Positions 1 to 11,609 of a stretch of DNA of 64,000 nt are shown here, in pieces; the first letter of the stretch is position 1, and each line of letters begins with the position of its first letter. The notes under the pieces were generated by a model, which saw only the letters and a list, made by a program, of their open reading frames with translations, was not told the DNA's origin and did not search any database. The position numbers were made by a program, and so were the translations under genes. This stretch comes from Fallopia convolvulus (Eukaryota; Streptophyta; Magnoliopsida; Caryophyllales; Polygonaceae), in contig OZ024726.1 in assembly GCA_964016875.1 (NCBI GenBank), positions 54,429,325 through 54,493,324 of the forward strand. The letters run 5' to 3'.

Positions 1-1183
1 CTTCTCCTTTAAACTGATGAACAATGGGCTCCAACTCCTCCAATGCTTCAAATGGAAGTACATACCAAGGTGGTGGGCCTAATGGTGTTGGACCTGGCCC
101 AATTGCAAATCCCAATTTACCCGGTTCGTTTACTAGAAGAAAAACGGGTTCCACCTGCCGCTGCTGATCAAGCCCTAAAACCCATGCAACTTCTGATGAT
201 TTCTCTACACGCGCCGCCTTTGTCACTATTTTCTCGAATTCCCTAGATAGTTGCTCTCTGTGCAAACGCAAGCCAACAATGGCGGAACTCTCAACCACCT
301 TTACAGTACTGTTGAACTTCCCCGCAGTGATCTCCGGCGTCATCCCTTCCATCTTCATATCTGTCCCTTCGCGAGCATAATCCTCGATCTGAATAACGTC
401 GTCGCCATCTAGTCTCGCCTTGCTCCGATCGGTTGCAAGTTCGTTCTCCTTCTTGGTTTCAGGCGTTGGAGGTTCTGGTTCGGTGTTGAGATCGCCTCCT
501 TCCTCTCGTCCAATGTCTGCCATGGATGCCTCAGTTGAACCTCGATTTAGATGCTGGCCATCGACGATCTCTTCCCTCATTCCTCTAGACCAAGGAGGTG
601 GCCCAACCTGGTCGAGATTCAGCCCCAATTCTCCACCAAGTGCTGGTTTCAGTCGCTGAGCCCTAGCACAACCCACACCCTGAATTTGATCGTCCACGTG
701 GATCCTGATTTCACTCTTCTTGACCTCGAGTTCTTCTTCCACCTTAGCGCCGAATTCGAGATCTGAAATTTTCCCAATTGGGGACTCGTCTCTGTCTCTT
801 ATCGGGAGTTCTTCACCAACAACTTTCTCTTCCTCTTCAATCACTTTCAAATCCTCTATCAACGAAGAAGTCCAACTCTCCACTTGGTCTTGGTAAGTAG
901 CAAGTTCCCTAATTCGCTCTTCTTTTTTACTGGTCTCTTCTTCTTCAATTCCTTCCATAGTCACCTCCAAACATGACCCTAACATCCCCACTTGGATGGT
1001 AATTTTATCCCAGACAGATTTTAATCTGCTTTTCCCTTGTGAATTCTATGAAGAGAATGACTGTCTTACCTCTTCAACCCAATTACGGATGAATTCCATA
1101 GCTTCTTCATGACTCTTCTCTATCTCCTCCATCTCAGATTCTCTCATTTCTTCTTCCATGTTCATCCTCACATCTAACCCCAT
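1..1183 (-). pseudogene. gag-like ORF of an LTR retrotransposon (partial, one in-frame stop)
   Basis: On the minus strand a frame opens at the ATG ending at 1183, directly after an LTR and primer-binding site, and stays open to the left window edge (about 394 codons) apart from a single TAG at 1048-1046. The product is rich in Glu and Lys with coiled-coil-like runs near the start, and later has a Pro-rich part. No zinc knuckle, protease or RT is visible before the edge. Position behind LTR plus PBS makes it a gag-type protein, which would package element RNA; the lineage is not recognised, although the PBS type resembles that of the chromovirus at 44.7-50.2 kb. The stop could be a decay mutation. 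Plus-strand frames here are shadows. Confidence 0.65.
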
Positions 1184-1191
1184 GGATAATC

Positions 1192-1210
1192 CCTCTCAAC
1201 AAGAGCACCA
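1192..1210 (-). other. Primer-binding site
   Basis: Two bases inside the LTR end, the minus strand reads TGGTGCTCTTGTTGAGAGG. TGGTGCT followed by a Ty3/gypsy-style leader is a common plant PBS pattern. The tRNA was not identified. Confidence 0.55.
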
Positions 1211-1212
1211 AT

Positions 1213-1539
1213 TGTTAGATAGTAGAGAATGAACAAACACAAACAAGGCCTAAAACGAATTGTTTAATCGATTAACTCAGAAAATAGGTAACCTCTCAAT
1301 GGGACAAACCCAATGATCCTAATCTCAGTGGAGAAGATCTCCAAAGAGCCCAAAGGCACTATGCCTTGATCCTTACAATATTCTGGATCATCCCCTAATG
1401 ACCACTCCTCTCCTTATTTATAAGCCTACTAGCTGGCTACTACAGCACGCGGGCTGGAAATATCTAACAAACTTCACATAAAAAGACACCCATGCCCTTC
1501 ATAACAAATACTATTACTATCTTGCCATATTTCCTAACA
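1213..1539 (-). repeat. 5' LTR of minus-strand retrotransposon
   Basis: On the minus strand the 327-bp segment begins TGTTAGGAAATATGG and ends CTATCTAACA, so it has TG...CA ends with a TGTTAG/CTAACA inverted terminus, followed by the PBS and gag. It is the 5' LTR; the 3' LTR lies outside the window, so the TSD cannot be tested. Confidence 0.75.
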
Positions 1540-2526
1540 CTCATGCTTGAATTTTAGTGGATCAATTTAGGTAAAACTCATGTTAAATTCAACCATGAAC
1601 GTTTTCTAAAGGATTAATTCAGTTGAACACTTGAACCTAACACGTCAGTACTAAAGCTACCTTTTTTTTTCTAGGTTTATATTGGCTATCATCCATTTTT
1701 TTTATAGTTATAACGAAAGTCATGACTCATGAGCCACACTGTTAACTTTTTGCCCACTTTTTAAGTGAGAACCCCCAGTTTTGGCCTTTTGGGAATTCAG
1801 AATCCAATACATTGATTTCTCAAAAAATGAGGTAAGAGACCACTTGCTGGCCTCCATAAATTACAATAGACTAGTAGAGAATGAACAAACACAAACAAGG
1901 CCTAAAACGAACTGTTTAATTGATTAACTCAGAAAATAGGTAACCTCTCAATGGGACAAACCCAATGAGCCTAATCTCAGTGGAGAAGATCTCCAAAGAG
2001 CCCAAAGGCACTATGCCTTGATCCTTACAATATTCTGGATAATCCCCTAATGACCACTCCTCTCCTTATTTATAAGCCTACTAGCTGGCTACTACAGCAC
2101 GCAGGCTGGAAATCTCTAACAAACTTCACATAAAAAGACACCCATGCCCTTCATAACAAATACTATTACTATCTTGCCATATTTCCTAACACTCATGCTT
2201 GAATTTTAGTGGATCAATTTAGGTAAAACTCATGTTAAATTCAACCATGAACGTTTTCTAAAGGATTAACTCAGTTGAACACTTGAACCTAACACGTCAG
2301 TACTAAAGCTACCTTTTTTTTTCTAGGTTTATATTGGCTATCATCCATTTTTTTTGATAGTTATAACGAAAGTCATGACTCATGAGCCACACTGTTAACT
2401 TTTTGCCCACTTTTTAAGTGAGAACCCCCAGTTTTGGCCTTTTGGGAATTCAGAATCCAATACATTGATTTCTCAAAAATGAGGTAACAGACCACTTGTT
2501 GGCCTCCATAAATTACAATAGACTAG
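1220..2526. repeat. Tandem duplication of LTR border plus flank (about 652 bp x 2)
   Basis: Bases 1220-1874 and 1872-2526 are near-identical, with only scattered substitutions. Each copy holds the LTR lacking its last few bases and about 330 bp of host flank. The junction reads ..gactag/tagagaatg.., with the shared bases tag, so this is a microhomology-type tandem duplication that happened after insertion of the LTR element rather than two insertions. No gene lies in it. Confidence 0.85.
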
Positions 2527-2623
2527 TTTTACTGTACAGAAAAAACAATGACCCCCAAATCATAAAAATAGAAACTTACAATGGCTATGATAAATACAAA
2601 GCATATTAGTAAACATCAGTCTA

Positions 2624-5214
2624 TCAGATCTCAAGCTTTGAAGGCTGAGACGAGTTCATGTAAGACTTTGCTAATTCAATTGCATCTTCAACAGCAAGTC
2701 TAGTCCCCTGTTGTCCAACCACCACTGATGCAACCCTAGCTGCAAATTCACCTATCTCTTTTAGATCCGAGACACCCCTTAAAATACCGTACAAGATTCC
2801 CGAAGCATAAGCGTCTCCGGCCCCACAAGTGTCCACTGGTGTACACGGGTGAGGAGGTATGTAGACAGCTTCCCCTTTTGAGCCAATGTAGGATCCATTT
2901 GACCCATCTGTGACTGAAACAAACGGGACGAAATGGCTCAAATACCTTGCAGCTGAAAGGGGGCTTTCTTCTGAAGAGAAATCACAGAGTGACCTAGCTT
3001 CATCATCGTTTGCAAATACTATATCTGCATAGTTGCCTATTATTTCCCTGCAAGCAGAAAAAAAAGAAGACAATGAACAGAGATATACAAGACTGTATCG
3101 TCAAATTGGGTTTTTAATTATTATGACAATTTTAATCTTTACCAGAAATCTTCAAAATGACTCTCAATGCAGGAAACGTCTGATGCGGTTACTGCAACTA
3201 GTGCTCCATTGCTACGGGCATCCTTGCAGGCTCTTATAATGGATTTGATTGTATCAGGGAATTCGAATAAATACCCTTCAACAACTAGTATATTTGTTTT
3301 GGAAATTCCGCTGGACAGAGATTCATCGTAGTTGATAGTGGAAGAAGTTCCCTAGAGTCAACATTGCGATAAAAAAAGTGTAAATTAGTTAACATTTGAA
3401 TAATAGGTCCAAAGCACACAGATTTTTCTCAGATATACAACTTTCAAAGGTAGAAATGATCATCTGGTATAAGAACTAAAGAGTGAAGGCCATTATATGC
3501 TTTGCTAAAAGGTCAGAGTGCTAATCCGATGATGAGAAGGATTATGGAGATTGTTGAGTGTTTATTGTTGATTGTTCTAGAATGAGCAGAGTTATCCTGG
3601 TGTGCCAGGATTGCACATTTGGAAATAATGAAATTTACTTATTTGCATAAAAATTAAACAGACAGAAGGTCAAGAAGTTAATCAACCTAATAAAGCCTCA
3701 ACAATGCGAACGGTTTTTCTCATGGGAAAAAAAATAATGCTAATGATTAACAAACTGAACTAAAAGACATAAACCATGAGATAACCCTGCCTAGCATCCA
3801 TAAAAGTCATAAATTAACAGAAAAAAGAACCTGATATGAAAGCATTGTCCGCTGGGCATCAGGAGTCGTGAGAACTATAACTGTTCCTGTTGTCCCATCC
3901 TTCACCGGGGCAGAAAGAAAATCCACTCCTGCTCTACGCAATTTTGCCCTGAGAACAACAATTTGGGGTGCAGCAGATTAGTTTTAACAGACAAAAATAA
4001 CATCCTTGAATATATACACAGCTGATGACAAGTCAAAGACAAAACTGTCCAACCTTTAACTTATTACTTATCCATTGATTCTGTATTACGGTCATTTCTA
4101 CATATAACAAACAATGGAAGTGATAACAGATTGAAAGATGTGCTTCATATAGTGTCAAAAGTGTAGTTATTTTGAGGGCTGAACCAGAAAGTCTGAGTTT
4201 ATAATCCCTGTAAAGTGTGCTTTCACAGATTTGGAGCTACAATCCAATTTGGTTGGCCAAATTCCTTGCACTTAGATTAACTTTCAAGAGTTCACTCATT
4301 TACAATTCAGTTCCTCACATATTGAGTGACAGTACACAGCTAAAACTAGAGAAACTAGCCATTGCACTCCACCAACAGCTTACCAAAATTAGCTCAAATG
4401 TATTGATTCACATAATAATTGCCAAAGTTTTACCTGTAAAATCCACCAAGAGGATCACCACCAACGCTGCCTGTCATTGCAACATTCAGAATAGGCCCTC
4501 CTACACTCCTATTACCAAGCCTTGCAAGAGCCACAAGACTGTTGGACAGAGATCCACCCGCAGCAGCCTTATAACTACACCCATCCATTGCACTCAAAAC
4601 TTTGCCCCTTTCCTCATGATTCACGACTTTCCTCATGCCTTTCTCTAGTCCCAAATTTTGAAGAAATTCCTCGTCTACCATTCCAGAGAAATCAACCTAC
4701 AAGCTCAAAGTTCAAGATGAGTTAACAAAAATCATCCTATTTACATGATTGCATCATATTCTGAGTTTGTCTAACGCAATTGCCACCAAATTTTAAAACA
4801 ACCTAGCAATATCCACTTCCGAGCCAGCAAAATTCATTACAATTTGGACAAAAATAACCAGAAGCGATGAAGCAAAATTTATACCATAGCTTGGCCAAGA
4901 CCTAACACATCCCATCTCTCAACAGAAGGAACTTCAGGATCCAAATCATCTCCTAAGTCCACTTCCGCTTCGCTATCGATCTCGGATACGTCTCCGAAAG
5001 CATCGCCGCCGCCAATTTCATCCATAGGCGAAGAAGGATGAGAAGACGAAGGGGAGAACATTATCCTGAATCGATTGGAACGGCTGATTTTTCTCCGGCC
5101 AAGGCTCAAGCGAGGCGTGGCAAAACGAGAGCCGGTAACATCACTCGTGCCATGGTGGTGGTGGTGGATGAGAGAAGAAGAGGAAGGGAAGGAGAGAGAA
5201 AGAAAGAGCGGCAT
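2624..5214 (-). CDS. pfkB-type carbohydrate kinase, chloroplast NARA5-like
   Basis: Five exons with GT/AG borders: 5214-4885, 4696-4434, 3948-3831, 3351-3143 and 3047-2624, giving about 447 aa in one frame. Phases join cleanly. The protein is a ribokinase/pfkB sugar or nucleoside kinase. The first signature AAAGGSLSNSLVALARLG is near residue 155. The second, DTCGAGDAYASG with the catalytic Asp of GAGD, is near residue 377. The N-terminus from MPLFLSLSFPSSSS is Ser/Arg-rich, like a chloroplast transit peptide, and an acidic linker precedes the kinase fold. The block WDVLGLGQAMVDFSG and overall length match Arabidopsis NARA5 (At4g27600 type), a chloroplast protein needed for Rubisco accumulation; this assignment is from family memory. 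An in-frame ATG at 5316 would add 34 residues. It was not chosen because a TATA box at 5336-5331 would place the transcript start downstream of it. Confidence 0.88.
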
Positions 5215-5330
5215 ATTGAAATGGACACCGGAGAAGCGGCGGAGGAAACGGCGGCGTATCTCTCCCCCGAGCGAAGCCGCGGTTTGTGAGAGCTGTGTTG
5301 CTGGCTTATCTTTCACCTTCCACTGCTCTC

Positions 5331-5336
5331 TTTATA
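5331..5336 (-). promoter_or_regulatory. TATA box of the pfkB kinase gene
   Basis: The minus strand reads GATATAAAGAGAG here, about 115 bp upstream of the chosen ATG and only about 15 bp upstream of the alternative ATG at 5316. With normal plant spacing (25-35 bp) transcription would begin near 5305-5300. Confidence 0.45.
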
Positions 5337-5751
5337 TCCCCATCGTTCCAGTAGGTTCGCTCCTCACATTTTTGTTTTAACTACTACTTAAATTTTATCC
5401 AAAAAAAACTACTACTTATATTTAAAAATATTATTTTATTATAAAAATGATATTTTGAAAAAATATATTATAAATATATTATAATTTGATATAAATAATT
5501 TTATTTTTGAGATTGATATAAGGATATTTTTGAGATTAATATTATCATAATAATACTTAGAAAATATAAAATTTATACACATATTTTTGATAGATAAAAA
5601 AATATGTGAGGGCATTTTTTTTACATAGTTTAGCAAAATAATGGCATCTTTTATTTTATTAACCTAAAATAATACGAGGGCATTTTTTATATAGATTTTG
5701 GTAAAATATTTGATGTGGCCATTGAAATTTCCTTGTTGGTCATTAATAATA
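5337..5751. other. AT-rich intergenic DNA
   Basis: Very AT-rich upstream region of the kinase gene. I see no gene; the short frames are random. Confidence 0.6.
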
Positions 5752-5994
5752 CTCCCTCCGTTTTACAATAGTTGTCTTTCTAGCAATTTGCACATTATTT
5801 AAGAAAGCTATGAAAAATACTAATATACCCTCAATTATTATCTTACTTTTTTACTTTATTGAAAACCACTACTAATAGTGTATCATTAATTATAAGGGTA
5901 AATATGTAAAGTAGAGACCAAAATAGCTAAAAAGACATCTATTATGAAACAAAAAATTATGGCTAAAAAGACATGTATTGTGAAATGGAGGGAG
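5752..5994. mobile_element. Stowaway-like MITE
   Basis: The ends CTCCCTCCGTTTTACAATAG and (reverse complement of the right end) CTCCCTCCATTTCACAATAC are inverted repeats of about 28 bp. The element is 243 bp, flanked by TA on both sides (5750-5751 and 5995-5996). CTCCCTCCGT ends with TA duplication are the hallmark of Tc1/mariner-related Stowaway MITEs. It has no coding capacity. Confidence 0.88.
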
Positions 5995-5996
5995 TA

Positions 5997-7020
5997 TCAG
6001 TTTTTGTTGTTGTCACAACGTGAATGATAATTTATATGATGAAAATTGATATTATTTATATGTTAATGATAATTTACATGATGAAAGTCAGTATTAATGA
6101 CATTAAAATCTTAGCCACCTCGTTCTTCAAGGTTGTTAAATGATTAGGGTAGTTTATACTGTTAGTTCTTTCAACTATATCTGAAGTTTGGGTCATAATC
6201 CTTAGTAGGATCGTAATCCACAATAGATTATTCAAGTGAAGTGAGAATCAAGAGAATCCATCAGCATATCTATGATGGATTTAACTAGTTGAACATATTT
6301 CTTTCATATATTTACAATCATCCTTGGATTCATAGTTAGTTTTAATTTGCATAATAGAATATACCTTCAATCACAAAAACCCCCAATCTTTGATTACTTG
6401 ACACGTAAGTAATAACATAAATACACGAGTCTCTGTAGGATCGACTCTTACTTACCATTCTACTAAGTTTGGTTAAGTTAGGATTCTTTGGTAGGTATTA
6501 ACGACCACTGAAAAATACTTCATCGCCAACGTTATGGACTCACGGGGCTCTAATGCTCGTCAAAATGAGGGCGATGCGAGACAAATATGAGAGGTGTCGG
6601 CCTAAAGGAGAACCGACGAGAGGAAAAAGGGGTTGGAAGATTTGGTAATGTTGCGCCAAACTAGGAGGAAACTCGACTCTACTATAAGCTTGGCTATTTC
6701 ATTATGACATGACAATACAAATAGAAGAAGGCTCGTGAAACCCTAGATCTAATATGGGTGGCGGACTAGGGCTAGTAAGCACGCTAGGCCCAATCTCCAA
6801 GCCCATAATACTAATAATAGTACTAGCTAGAAAGGGAAAGGTGCAACAAACCCTAATGGGCCTTATTCTAGTATTGACCCGGTCTCTTAAGCATAAGAGA
6901 GCACACGCCCAAAAGACGGAATATGGAGAAAGAATAGGGAGTAAGGGGGGAATTTGCTTCATTAAATGACGAAATTATAAATAGTAATATTATAAATACA
7001 TAAAGGGACTATGTCCTAAT
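5997..7020. other. Intergenic DNA, no gene seen
   Basis: AT-rich to 6500, then more GC-balanced sequence that may be the decayed downstream part of the neighbouring gypsy element. No domain or clear repeat border is recognised. Confidence 0.4.
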
Positions 7021-7235
7021 CTAAGGGGGTCTCCAAGGTCTAGGCCGTCTCGGGATGGGCGGAGTCGGGTCTGAGCTAGGGAAGGGTCGCATCAACGGGT
7101 AACCGTGATAGCGTCTGTGCGGACCACATTCGCAGTTATGCTCTAAAGAAGGACGTTCGTCCTCCGCACCGAGGCCGCGGTCGCGGTCTATGGTCCCGCG
7201 GTTGCGACTTAGAGACCCGCGGTCGCGGTTTTTCC

Positions 7236-7547
7236 TCAAAGAAGGAGCAAAACTCTTTGGACCAGACCCGCGGTCGCGGCTATCAAGCGCGCGATCGCGG
7301 TTTCCGACTCATCTTCAATCCTTTGCAGGAGTTTTGTCTTAGGGCGATTTCCCTTAGAGCACATACGCGCTTCCAACTGATTAGCCCACACCCGAATTGT
7401 GGCTTCTTCATCTCTAAACTGGATCATTTGATGGAGGGTCGATGGTGCTGCTCCCATCCCATGAATCCATGACCTACCCAAGATCAAGTTGTATGGTGTA
7501 GGTACGTCGACGATTATGAACTCGATTGCCAACTCCTTCTTTGCCAA
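7236..7547 (-). pseudogene. Retropepsin-region fragment of the gypsy element
   Basis: 103-codon open stretch. LILGRSWIHGMGAAPSTLHQ is the conserved C-terminal part of plant gypsy aspartic proteases. The catalytic D-S/T-G would lie to the right, around 7600-7700, where the frame is broken. It ends in low-similarity sequence holding the CCGCGG-type motifs. Confidence 0.6.
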
Positions 7548-9294
7548 ACAGACTTTGGTCTTGTATATTTTTAGCGGGAACGTCGAATATCCTCCAAGTC
7601 CAGTAAGCTACATCTTGACCGGGATCAAGTCTTCGTTCTTCTTTCCTAGGAGCCTGAATCCACTAGTGCCCGATGCACCTTAAAGCCCTCAAGCTTGACT
7701 AAGAGGTCGTTGTGTGAGATTTGGCCTGACGCAAGGTCCTTGTTCCGAAAGACCAAACCGTCAACCGCATGCGCGGGTGGAAACAACGGTCGCGATTCAG
7801 TTTGCTGAACTCACATCACTTCTAGCTTGTGACACGATTTATTGCTTTTAGTTTCAACATCCCCGTTCTTGTATGTAGCCAAGATTGTTTGAATGAACTC
7901 AATTTGCTTCTTTCTCGGCTCTCTTTTGTCTTTTGGTTCATTTTTCTCAAAGTACTCGCATAAGTACCCTTCTTGAACCAAACCTTCAAGGAACTTCTTA
8001 AAGGATTCATAATCCTCGGTTATGTGCTCCCGTACCCTGTGGTACATGCAATATTTCCGACTTCAGACATCGTCCTCGGGGCACTCATCCAGCGCGAGAT
8101 AGCGGAAGTAACTCTCATGTTTGATGCGTAGTAGAATCCTACAGATCGGGATATTGAAGGTCATGTAGACCACTCCGGTTTGCTCTCTTGATGAGTGACT
8201 CTTCCGCCTAAAGTTCCTGTTTGAAGGACAATGCAACTTTCGAAGTGGAGAGGGCGATTTCCCTTTCGTTTTATAGTTAGCATCTTCCAAGCACACGTAT
8301 TAGTAGATGCGCTTTTGAAGCTCATCAATGGTGAAAGGAAGATGAAGTGTCAAGTCTTGCTTTAGTTTGCTCTCAGATGGGATTGTCCTCTTAAAGGCGG
8401 TGATTGCGGTCTTGTCGTCACATCCATCGATCTCAGCATAGAACTCCATGAAGCGACTAACGAAGTGCGTAAGCTTTTGCTCCTATCTTTTCTAAGGCGA
8501 AGAGTGTGTCTAAAGACACCGCATCCCGACTGTTGGCTATGTAGTGCCTTACAAACTCAGTGACAAGTTGATCCCATGACCGGATTGATCCAATCTTCAA
8601 ACTTTGGAACCACTTTAATTAACCCTTTTCAAGGCTACCCGGGAATATTTTACACATTGTAGGCATCATTGGAAACCCATAACGCCATCTTATGTGAGAA
8701 AGATGCTATGTGGTTCACGGGTTCTGAATGCATCATAAAGAGAATGATGGCGGTGAGAACTTTGACGGAGGCTTGGCACATTGGATGCTTCAGTGGAATG
8801 GTGTCGATGTCACCATAGCCAGCTTGTGCTCAGCTTGCTCTTGAGTCGATTTCATGGTTCCACCTTGCGCTCGTAAAAGGTCAAGCAATCTCCTTTCAGT
8901 GTGCCTTAGGGCTCGATCTTCTCCTTCACGCCTCTCATTACTCTCGCTTCGACGTCCATTACGTCGTCTCTTCTTGTTATTGCCCCAGTCATGAGCTGAC
9001 TCGGGTCTTATGGATGGGTCATAGCGATCTATGTAACAGTCGCATAAACTTTCGTGATGATTACTCCGGTTGTGACTGCCGCTGAGGCTGCCGCGGTTGC
9101 CACGGTCGTCGGAACTCTCCGAGTTGCCTGAGGTCGATTCGCTGGACTGAGAGTGGTCCACGGCTCGGAACCTATTACGCGGCTCGACTCGTGTTGCTTG
9201 CCCCTTCGTCAACATCTAGGTGCTCTACGATCGCTTTCGTAGTCAATTTGCACCCCATCGGACTCTTCATTAGTGCTTACTGGCTCGGGACCAC

Positions 9295-9489
9295 TGTAAC
9301 ACCCCGATAATTTATAAGGAATTGAGATGCTCCCCATTTCAACAAGAGCACTTCTTTTTTTGAGTTCGAGTGAGGACAAAAAACTCAGAAGTTAAGCGTG
9401 CAAGGACGAGAGTGGTACCAGGATGGGTGACCTCTTGGGAAGTCCTTGGGTTGGCATGGGATAACGCTTCTAAGGCCTCAGGCCTTACA
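9295..9489 (+). mobile_element. Solo LTR with 5S rRNA-like sequence (Cassandra-type TRIM)
   Basis: 195 bp beginning TGTAACACC and ending CCTTACA (TG...CA, with TGTAA/TTACA inverted ends), flanked by the 5-bp TSD ACCAC at 9290-9294 and 9490-9494. Its middle carries a 5S-like segment. Cassandra TRIMs are the known plant LTR elements that carry 5S promoter sequence in their LTRs. With only one LTR and a perfect TSD this is a solo LTR. It sits inside the gag region of the minus-strand gypsy element; ignoring the LTR and one TSD copy leaves that reading frame continuous, which fixes the order of insertion. It is shorter than the usual Cassandra LTR. Confidence 0.8.
9383..9455 (+). other. 5S rRNA-derived internal promoter segment
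   Basis: Matches the 3' half of plant 5S rRNA: AGTTAAGCGTGC (A box), ACGAGAGTGGTAC (intermediate element region) and GATGGGTGACC with GGGAAGTCC (C box and beyond), in the right order and spacing. The 5' half of a 5S gene is missing, so it is not a 5S rRNA gene. Confidence 0.85.
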
Positions 9490-10299
9490 ACCACGACGGT
9501 TATCGGCGAATTCGATAACGCTAGCAAGCCATCGATTAATCCTTTTGATCGCCAATTCGGTGACGGAGCGCTTCCTTTGAACTTTATCCAAGGTATGTTT
9601 CAATCTTAAGATTTCCTCCAAGGCTTGGTCCAAGTGTGACTCTGCCTGGGGGCGCTTAGTTTGAATCCGCTCATTCTCTCTCAAGACGGAGGGCTAAGGT
9701 ATGGATGATCTCATCATCCTCCTCGTTTTCGACGGCGGTTGATGCCCCATTTCCGGTGTTTTGCCCAGATGCTAAGGATATGCGAGTGTCAGGGTACACA
9801 AGATTGGACCTGGTGTGACTCGAATGACCATGCTTGTAGTGTGGGTTAATGGAATTAGACTTCCGCTCTCGGATTAGGGCTGACACGGGATCCAAAATGC
9901 ACAGTTGCGCTCGATTGCGGTCGCGATTCTCTAGGTTGAGGTCTCGGTCGCGATTATGATCCGTGACCGTGATTACTTGTCCTGGTTCGTGCGATTTCCC
10001 GCGCCTTTTTAAAGTTCGATTACTCTCGGATTCAACAACACGCATTGCTGAGTCCTATAGTTGTCCAAATCCATCAGATTCGGACTGTGTAGCGATATGA
10101 CCGTCGATTCCGACACTAAACTCGGTCCTCTAACGGCTCGCGCGATGAGAGACGGTGCTTGAGAGAGGGGCCGGGTCACGGTTCAGGTCGTCTTCAAGCA
10201 AGGCGCCTTGGTCGGTGCATGCTTGGACTCGATCCTCTGAGCGAATTTTGGAGTTCGTGCGATTGCCCCGCGTGCCGCGTTAGGAACTCACATTCATTA

Positions 10300-11400
10300 A
10301 CACTAGAACAACGTCCTCGGTTTTGATAATGACAAACACCATGGGAACTAACGCCAATTGCCAAGTATTTCAGTATAACAGGTTGCGCGTTGCAAGGCAT
10401 AACACAGAACAATAAGTTCCCAACACATGGGATCTAATGCAACGACGAAAAGAAAGCGACCAACCTCAAAAGAGAACAGAGTTCTCACAAGATGGGCACT
10501 CAGTGAACCAAAGTTCCTACATGATGGGAACTGGATGAGAAGAACATGAATCCCTCGAAGTCAAGAAGAGTTCCCAAGACAAGGGAACCGAGAAGACGAG
10601 TGTTCCCTTTGGATGAGAACTGGCGCATGCGTGAAAGCAACATCTCAACACATTTTAGAGATCTTGTCTATGTTAGAAAAAAGGGTGTCTCAGACATTAG
10701 AGACGCAACAGGATGAAGACGACCATCCAACGGTCCGAAGTGATTCAAGAGTAGACAATTCAAATTCAAATCAAAGTCACATGTCAACCTTAAGGATCAT
10801 ACTTGGAGAGCAAGGCAAAAAGGGTATTTAGGAAAAATATCTCTAATGGATAAGAGTTTCTCATCATGCATATTTAAACCCTTCAACAGTGACCTTGTTA
10901 CTCACTTTTCACAAATCACAAACTCCAAACACACAAAGAGAAGAGCTAAAGAGCTACTCAGGTGAAGATCATCAAGACGATGAAAAGTCCCTGGCGCCGA
11001 TCTAATCTCGACGACTGTGAAGAAGGAAAGAGTTCCTTGGTCTAGGAGAACCCTGGCACAGAGACAGAAGGAGAGAGAGAGGTTTGAGTTTCGCTTTGTC
11101 TTTGATTGTGAGCGTTCACCGGTTTTGGGTTGAGAGAATGCATTAGTGTTGCATAGGAAGAGAGTCCTTGTAGGAATAGAGAAGTTTGTATTTTGCCTTA
11201 TAACCTGAAAGAAACTAAGCAATAAAGAAAGGGAACTCATTCGAAAATCCTCCAAGCGGAGGTAGAGTTTACTCACGCGATTAGTTGATCGTTGTGGGGT
11301 TCCTCTATAAGGGAACTGTCTCTATTTGTTTTACTTACCTACATATTAATTATTCCGCTACGTGTGGGAACTGTTCGATACAGTTTCCATAACTAATTAA
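10300..11400 (+). repeat. copia-type LTR (degenerate), related to the one at 21.6-22.5 kb
   Basis: Aligns by eye with 21560-22491: both start near GGTTTTGATA..ATGACAAAC, share repeated GGGAACT/GTTCCC words, GACGACTGTGAAG versus GGCGACGGTGAAT, AATCCTCCAAG followed by GAGGTAGAG, and a GTGGGGTTC/GTGAGGTTC near the end. No PBS or gag follows, so it is a solo or truncated LTR. Exact ends and TSD were not determined. It separates gypsy-derived sequence on both sides. Confidence 0.55.
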
Positions 11401-11587
11401 GACTAATCTACGATCCAACGCCTGTGTGCTGCATTCGCGACCTCCTGGGCCGCACTCGCGGTTCTTTGTTCCGCGATCGCAACTTTTTGTTCCGCGGTCG
11501 CGGTTTTGCTTGCTGAGGGCACCGCACTCGATTTCGAAATAATAAGGTAATTAATTTTATAACAAAATATACATAAAAACCTTATTA
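11400..11587. other. Gypsy-derived remnant with CCGCGGTCGCGG motifs, then AT-rich flank
   Basis: Holds five GC-rich motif copies, for example 11471-11480 and 11492-11503, as in the gypsy element to the left. From 11538 a 24-bp AT-rich word (AAATAATAAGGTAATTAATT..) begins that recurs at about 18433, just outside the other end of the CACTA element. Confidence 0.45.
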
Positions 11588-11609
11588 CACTACACCATTC
11601 TGCAGATTT

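Larger units (their letters stand above)
7021..10290 (-). mobile_element. Decayed Ty3/gypsy retrotransposon, gag and protease region
   Basis: Minus-strand pieces in several frames, read right to left. The gag N-terminus is at about 10290-9490 with many Arg/Asp-rich runs. Gag continues at 9289-8790, and a Retrotrans_gag-like core lies at about 8790-8300. A segment reading YHRVREHITEDYESFK is at 8047-7811, like the region after the gag core in plant gypsy elements. The retropepsin tail, with DVPTPYNLILGRSWIHGM and the PSTLHQMIQF follow-on typical of plant gypsy polyproteins, is at 7547-7236. Frameshifts and stops separate them, so it is dead. RT, RNase H and integrase are not found to the left. 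A GC-rich palindrome (CCGCGGTCGCGG-like) recurs in it and encodes NRDRG-type peptides. Confidence 0.75.

Noticed and set aside
420..766. Plus-strand frames in the first kilobase
   Set aside because: Shadows of the longer minus-strand gag-like frame that runs off the left edge.
1046..1048. Programmed stop readthrough of the gag-like frame
   Set aside because: No readthrough context or pseudoknot evident; similar isolated stops in neighbouring dead elements make decay more likely.
9383..9455. 5S rRNA gene
   Set aside because: Only the 3' half with internal promoter boxes is present, inside a TG...CA unit with a 5-bp TSD; it is LTR-borne.
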